Shown one piece after another: positions 60,101 through 64,000 of a DNA stretch of 64,000 bases (the stretch's first letter is position 1; every line of letters begins with the position of its first letter). The position numbers and the translations under genes were made by a program. The stretch is from Sycon ciliatum (Eukaryota > Porifera > Calcarea > Leucosolenida > Sycettidae), in NCBI RefSeq assembly GCF_964019385.1, contig NC_088650.1:24074310-24138309 (forward strand), written 5' to 3'. Under the pieces are notes generated by a model that was not told the origin of the DNA, did no database searches, and worked only from the letters and a program-made list of their open reading frames with translations.

Positions 60101-61402
60101 TTATTTCCGTGTTTACAGCTATATTTCGCCATGTCTTGTGTTACTGTTTCTACAGGTGATTTGTTATAAGTTTTGTTATTGTTTACTTAGTCTTTGTTTC
60201 ATCTAGGGTTGGATGGATGTGATATCCATGTACATGTCTCATGTGTCGACGTCACTAGGACTAACAGGCTTGAGGTGTGGTCAGCATGCAACTTAAACAT
60301 TTCAACAGACTACTTGGACAAGGAAATGTTTCACGCAGATCACCTTGCAATCCAAACAACATTGACCGCAACAGAAAGGGACATGGTTGCCATTTAACGT
60401 ACCTCTTCAGCCACGGAGCGCAAGTTGAGGAATCTTGCCAAGGATCTGCAGAGGGCCACGCAACAACAATATTCTAAATCTACTCAAGTTATTCGTCTCA
60501 TGTCAACGCATTCCACGGGTGTGCATACCAGCATGACATTATATTGATTCTTGAAGGGCGTGCAAGCAACGTTCCACCACGCAACGCCATTCCAAGATTT
60601 TACCACTGCTGTTGCTCAGTAAACCGAATGCCGTATTGTTACGGGGTATTAGCTACACCAGTGTGTGGGCTGAACTTGGTGGCAAGATGTGTTTAATCCA
60701 CATAAAAGTGATGTATGGCCAACAATCGAGGAAATTTCGGAGCCACATCCAGCAATCGCATGTCACATACATTTAAAATCAACATATTTTGAGAACCGAC
60801 CTTTTTTCAGCATCACTTTTATGAGGACTAAACAAATTTGGCCGAACAAAGCCTTGAGGAAGAGAGAACCACCCTCTCCACTTCACCGTCACCCTCCAGT
60901 CTCTCCGGAGGCGTGGGTTCGAATCCCACCGCTGCCACCAGTGTTAGCTCCCGGCTAAACGCAGTCCCCTCATACTCGTAGAACACAGGGTTTCGTAGTA
61001 TTAAATAAGTACCGGTATATGAAAGAAGTATTAGACTTAGACAAGAGTGTAGACAAGAGTGAGACGACAGACTAGAGAACCAGTGGAGCATGCGCTCTTC
61101 TGTACTTGATGGGATCTCATTGCTATGGTGAAGGAGCGAGAAATACTTCAAATACGAATAGTGAGTACAGAGTCTTATTTTAAATACACCTGTTACACTG
61201 ACATAGGCCGAAAAGGGTCAATATAGCATTGCCCATTTCAGTCAACTATGACATTTCTCGTTGAAAGCCTACCTTATTCCATCCGTGACCCCTTGTCCCC
61301 CTATGGTAGTGCCATTGGCAGTTGTCAGGTCAGTGCCGCCGTCATCTTGGATGGTGGCGTTTAGCAAGCTGATAAAGTCGGCTAGGACGGGCACACACCG
61401 CC
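53646..61402 (-). CDS. SLC44A: Choline transporter-like protein (SLC44 family), 3' part
   Basis: Members move choline or related amines across plasma or mitochondrial membranes with about ten helices. Exons, 5' to 3' on the minus strand: 61273-61402, 59330-59370, 59079-59129, 58557-58618, 58136-58249, 57491-57590, 56521-56613, 55424-56074, 55172-55242, 54500-54573, 54177-54261 and 53646-53776. Phases agree from 59370 to the stop; between 61273 and 59370 at least one exon is missing. Diagnostic parts: RCVPVLADF in the large extracellular loop with NAT and NGT glycosylation sites, helices around [80 protein letters not shown] and [12 protein letters not shown], then EDLERNDGS and KPYYMS near the C-terminus, closest to the CTL2/4/5 branch. 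The N-terminal exons are not visible. Confidence 0.93.
53993..54157. repeat. (CA)n and C-rich microsatellite in an SLC44A intron
   Basis: Two CA runs and a run of C lie about 20 bp from the donor of the exon at 54177-54261. Long frames here are artefacts. Confidence 0.95.
56680..56745 (-). other. Sequence matching the flanks of family A copy 1 (empty site)
   Basis: In reverse complement this matches the DNA on both sides of the element at 2253-2590 (TACTCTCTTGTACCATCATC, GCGACGGACC, then GGCG-TCAGCCTTTGGG) with no insertion. It lies in an SLC44A intron just before a run of at least 17 G (56762). Confidence 0.75.
57334..57455. mobile_element. 122-bp hairpin element in an SLC44A intron
   Basis: Terminal repeats of about 30 bp start TGGAAAAATGTGGGCACAAG. 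A truncated copy lies at 4981-5070. Its right end is 36 bp from the exon at 57491-57590, so it sits by that exon's donor. Confidence 0.85.
57752..58135 (-). repeat. 31-bp minisatellite derived from an exon-intron junction
   Basis: About twelve units read on the minus strand as GAAACCTGGCTTGGCCTAG followed by ATAAGTTT. The array abuts the exon at 58136-58249, whose last bases and donor (GGCCTAG, then GTAAGT) are the same unit. In the units I read, the donor GT is changed, mostly to AT. The array thus copies the end of the exon with dead donors. Confidence 0.85.
59371..61272. other. SLC44A intronic region without a recognised exon
   Basis: At least one exon must lie here because the phases of the flanking exons do not match, but I could not find it. 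A relative of the repeat C terminus lies at about 59416-59530 and a tRNA-Leu fragment at 60894-60940. Confidence 0.5.
60894..60940 (+). pseudogene. 3' half of tRNA-Leu with encoded CCA
   Basis: The segment starts CTCCAGTCTC and continues through a short variable arm, the T arm with B box GGTTCGAATCC, and the acceptor strand GCTGCCA followed by CCA. It corresponds to the 3' half of an animal tRNA-Leu of the UAG/AAG type. The 5' half is absent. Animal tRNA genes do not encode CCA, so the fragment came from a mature tRNA by reverse transcription or heads a SINE. It is not a working gene. Confidence 0.75.
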
Positions 61403-62359
61403 CTAGAACTACAGTTTACAAGACAAAGATTCAGAAAAGAAACACGCACCATTCACAATAATTATTACCGATATAGTGGACCCTTTATAATCCGGCATCA
61501 TTTGTGCTAAGGAAATTCTCCTGGATTAGGGAGAGTGAACGGGCATAGACCTCGGTCCTACCGGTAGGACCATCATACACAGGCATACTGCACGGCCTCT
61601 GTTTCAACATTGACCTAACACCTGACTCTAAATCAAGTGTCAGACTTGATCGTACATGTACAAGGCATATTGCAAAATACCATGGCAACAGCTCATAACG
61701 GAGTATGGACTTTTGCACTCTGGCGCCATGGCAGGCTAAGAAAGACAAAAAGCCCTCACCACGATCAATGTGCCATGGTCAAAATTCACTTTGGACATAC
61801 TTGCTAGTGCTCTGACAGGAGCATTGAGTAGACGGTGAACCTCTTTCAGTAGTCTATGTATGGTGTTATGGCAAATCACTGCCGCTAGCCTTTGGGTGTC
61901 ATTACGTTCATGGTAATTCCAATGCATGCCCGCATCAACGTGCCCTTCTTTGGTGTCAGTTATGCTGTGTGCACGCGTAGAGGTGATACATTTATTGTTC
62001 CTGTGTGGACCAGTCTAATCATAATTATTCCTGGCTGTTCTTTTGTGCTATTCATGCTATTCATGATGCATGTAGTAGTAGTAGTGCATCGTGTTGTGTT
62101 GTTATGCATGTCTCATGTGCCGTTTCCCGCGCGCGCGTGAAACGGACTTCGCGGCTTGTAGTTTCTGTGCATAATTAGTTGAGTCGGCGTCTTGTTGTTT
62201 GGACTGGAGACTACACCGAGTTGTGTTCTTTTCGTTGTTTCAGTCAGTTACAGCTTGCAGTTATTCCTCTCGTGTAGTTCAGTTGCTTTGCTAGTGTCTC
62301 ATCCTGAAGTAAAGATTATTCGTTATTATCTCTGTGAGTCAGATCCCTCTCTCGTCTAA
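61403..62359. other. Upstream flank and probable LTR of the BEL/Pao element
   Basis: The right few hundred bases before the primer-binding site should be the 5' LTR. Its left edge cannot be set because the second LTR is outside the window; TGTAGTAGTAG at about 62072 is one possible start. No SLC44A exon was found here. Confidence 0.5.
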
Positions 62360-62377
62360 TGGTAGCAGAGGATGGTT
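62360..62377 (+). promoter_or_regulatory. Primer-binding site for initiator Met-tRNA
   Basis: TGGTAGCAGAGGATGGTT is a perfect 18-base complement of the 3' end of animal initiator tRNA-Met. It lies 34 bp before the gag start. Confidence 0.88.
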
Positions 62378-62410
62378 ATCTTCACCTAGTCGGAAGTCCA
62401 TCGGAGCGAG

Positions 62411-64000
62411 ATGTCTGAACACAGCGACGATATCAGTCACGAGCGGAACAGGGTCACGGTAGGCGATGATGTTGGGCCTGGCGATTATGTTGAGCCTGGC
62501 AATTATGTTGAGCCTGGTAATACGGACGGCCAGGAAGAGCAAGTCGACGATGCTGTGACCTCGGCATCTGCAGACATGAGAGTGGCAAAAATTCAAATGA
62601 AACGGCGCTTGACGTCGCGGCGACGAGGCTTGATTTTGCAGATCCGTGACGAGAAGTTGAGTTTGGATGCCGTGAGAGACGAATTCGAGGCAGTGCAATG
62701 GTTCGCCAACGAGGTGAATCAGGTGTTGGAGTCACTGGTGACGTGTTTTCAAGCCGAGAAAAAAGGCAAAGCAGTCGACGCAGCAATAACGGAGCTGGAG
62801 GAAGTGGCAGAAGCAATGGCGCACCTGGAGCAGCAGGTGGAGATGTATGAGGAGCAACAACATATTCGTGCGCGTCATTCCGCAGGGTTCAGTCAGTACC
62901 ACCCTGTTATGCCATCAAGCTTTAACGCTGCTCACGACCCATTTGGTGGGGTGTCAGGAACTGCTCAGTCTGCGAGTTCTGCACAGTCCGCTAGACCGTC
63001 TTCCGCGCCTGGTGGCGTCAGTGCGGACTTCACTCCTGTCACAAGCAACACGGACACATCTGCAGCAAGCAACACATTCAGCACCAACAGGCCTGTCAGT
63101 GCCAGTGTCTCAAGTAAAAGCGCAATCACCTCACTTTCTTCGTCTGTAGGTGCACCCACAAGCTCCAGCTCTACTCCACCAGCCAGTGTGAGTGCAGGGA
63201 GCAGTCACCACTCCAGTTCTAGTACCAGTAGTAGCCATAGCATCAGTTCCCGCACAAGTAGCAGTGCGCCAGCAGCAGCAGCAGCAGCAGGACCCACAGT
63301 GCCACTGAGTCTGGCCAGCAACACCAGCGCACCTGTAGCTGTACAAGCGACCAATAGCAATGTACTGCCCAGGCAATCAGCCCCTGTTCACTCCAGCAGG
63401 GTACACACAGCAGTCATGAGTGGAAGTAGCCAGAGACCAGCCCATACATTACACCAGTCTGTGGCCGCCGTCCCATTTGTACCTAGAGCCAGTTTCAGGC
63501 CTACACAGAGTGTGGCACATGGCCATGGCGGCAGCTACAATGGTCTACCAGTACCAACTCCATTGAGACCATCTAGTTTTGCTGCACCACCAGCTGGAGC
63601 CACAGACGTCTTCAGCAAAATGAGAAGCATTTCAATACCCGTGTTTGATGGTGATAAGCGTGCCTATGAGTTATGGAAGGCCGCGTTCCTGGCGTGCGTG
63701 GACAGTGCGCCAATCAGCCCAACCCTGAAGCTGTTGCAGCTACGACAGTATGTAGCGGGAGAAGCGCTAAGATGCATCGAGCGGCTAGGGTACGCCCCGG
63801 ACTCATACCACAAGGCAATGGAACGCCTGGAACGGAAATTCGGAGGTACGCGGCGCCAAGTGATGGTGTACTTAGATGAACTGGAACGATTCAAGCCATT
63901 GCACGGAGATCGAGTCAACGCACAAGATCTGGAACAGTTCTCAGATTTGTTGGAAGTAGCCGTGACCAACTTGAAAGCAGCGGGTCGCCAATCGGAGCTA
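62411..64000 (+). CDS. BEL/Pao gag-type polyprotein, N-terminal 530 residues
   Basis: The frame starts at ATG 62411, the first after the primer-binding site, and stays open to the edge. Residues 1-50 are acidic with three near-identical VGPGDY/VEPGNY units. About 57-150 form a charged coiled coil (MKRRLTSRRRGLILQIRDE, ITELEEVAEAMAHLEQQ). About 155-400 are Ser/Thr/Pro-rich with a six-alanine run. From about 405 the DUF1759-like gag core begins: SIPVFDGDKRAYELWKAAF, LRQYVAGEALRCIERLGY, ERLERKFGGTRRQV. That core is typical of BEL/Pao elements, in which gag and pol often share one frame. Confidence 0.85.
   Translation, partial: MSEHSDDISHERNRVTVGDDVGPGDYVEPGNYVEPGNTDGQEEQVDDAVTSASADMRVAKIQMKRRLTSRRRGLILQIRDEKLSLDAVRDEFEAVQWFANEVNQVLESLVTCFQAEKKGKAVDAAITELEEVAEAMAHLEQQVEMYEEQQHIRARHSAGFSQYHPVMPSSFNAAHDPFGGVSGTAQSASSAQSARPSSAPGGVSADFTPVTSNTDTSAASNTFSTNRPVSASVSSKSAITSLSSSVGAPTSSSSTPPASVSAGSSHHSSSSTSSSHSISSRTSSSAPAAAAAAGPTVPLSLASNTSAPVAVQATNSNVLPRQSAPVHSSRVHTAVMSGSSQRPAHTLHQSVAAVPFVPRASFRPTQSVAHGHGGSYNGLPVPTPLRPSSFAAPPAGATDVFSKMRSISIPVFDGDKRAYELWKAAFLACVDSAPISPTLKLLQLRQYVAGEALRCIERLGYAPDSYHKAMERLERKFGGTRRQVMVYLDELERFKPLHGDRVNAQDLEQFSDLLEVAVTNLKAAGRQSEL

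Larger units (their letters stand above)
62072..64000 (+). mobile_element. BEL/Pao LTR retrotransposon, 5' part
   Basis: The element is recognised from the primer-binding site and the gag type. The right part with protease, reverse transcriptase, integrase and the second LTR lies beyond the window. The visible gag frame is intact for 530 codons, so the copy may be young. The left border is uncertain. Confidence 0.75.

Noticed and set aside
60828-61151. Minus-strand ORF containing GFEPTPP
   Set aside because: The motif is a well-known by-product of reading the T arm of a tRNA in reverse; the tRNA-Leu fragment explains it.
1-64000. CRISPR arrays, operons, Shine-Dalgarno sites
   Set aside because: No regularly spaced repeat-spacer arrays exist, and the genes are split by GT-AG introns; the DNA is eukaryotic.

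Overview
The window is nuclear DNA of a multicellular animal, probably a marine invertebrate; the species cannot be fixed from sequence alone. The evidence is multi-exon genes with GT-AG introns for three animal families: a delta-catenin/p120 armadillo protein, the sigma-1 receptor, and a choline-transporter-like SLC44A protein. Around them lies a dense, varied set of animal-type transposons: a Ty3/gypsy chromovirus, BEL/Pao, hAT, THAP-DDE, Mutator-like, a LINE fragment and many short inverted-repeat elements. No bacterial operons, ribosome binding sites or CRISPR arrays are present.

Positions 1-38,500 are almost entirely mobile-element DNA. A hAT-like element (3539-17546, 8-bp target duplication ACTTTCTC) carries a chromodomain gypsy element (3556-16205, duplication GATAA) inserted 17 bp inside its left terminus. 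The gypsy element is itself interrupted in gag by about 7.8 kb of older repeat-rich DNA (about 4219-11980). Further right come a 2.1-kb terminal-inverted-repeat element (17740-19823), a 3.0-kb one (20097-23125) with a LINE reverse-transcriptase remnant, a broken THAP-DDE transposase gene (24447-26054), a 2.3-kb element built around two 581-bp inverted arms (26922-29241), a Mutator-like fragment, foldbacks, and three copies of one 337-bp short element.

Positions 38,500-62,000 hold the host genes. The delta-catenin-like gene (+, to 48274) ends in a PDZ-binding SWV tail. A complete three-exon sigma-1 receptor gene (+, 49492-52318) follows. The SLC44A gene (-, 53646-61402 and beyond) converges on it; its 5' exons are not visible. 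Their introns also contain short elements, minisatellites and a tRNA-Leu 3' half with encoded CCA. From about 62,100 a BEL/Pao retrotransposon starts and runs off the edge with an open gag frame.

The most unusual signal is a set of hammerhead-ribozyme motifs (3152-3197 and its mirror on the other strand, 28741-28780 with a damaged mirror copy, 32827-32872). Each lies in or between the arms of a long inverted repeat. The last sits in a 522-bp insertion with a 13-bp target duplication and a 69-bp direct repeat spaced 360 bp apart, which resembles retrozymes or Penelope-like elements. Other points worth attention are a minisatellite grown from a splice-donor junction in the SLC44A gene, a strong excess of the palindrome TACATGTA, and an apparent empty target site for one short element. 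Everything was read by eye: exon borders are inferred from splice consensus and reading phase, and no database search was run.
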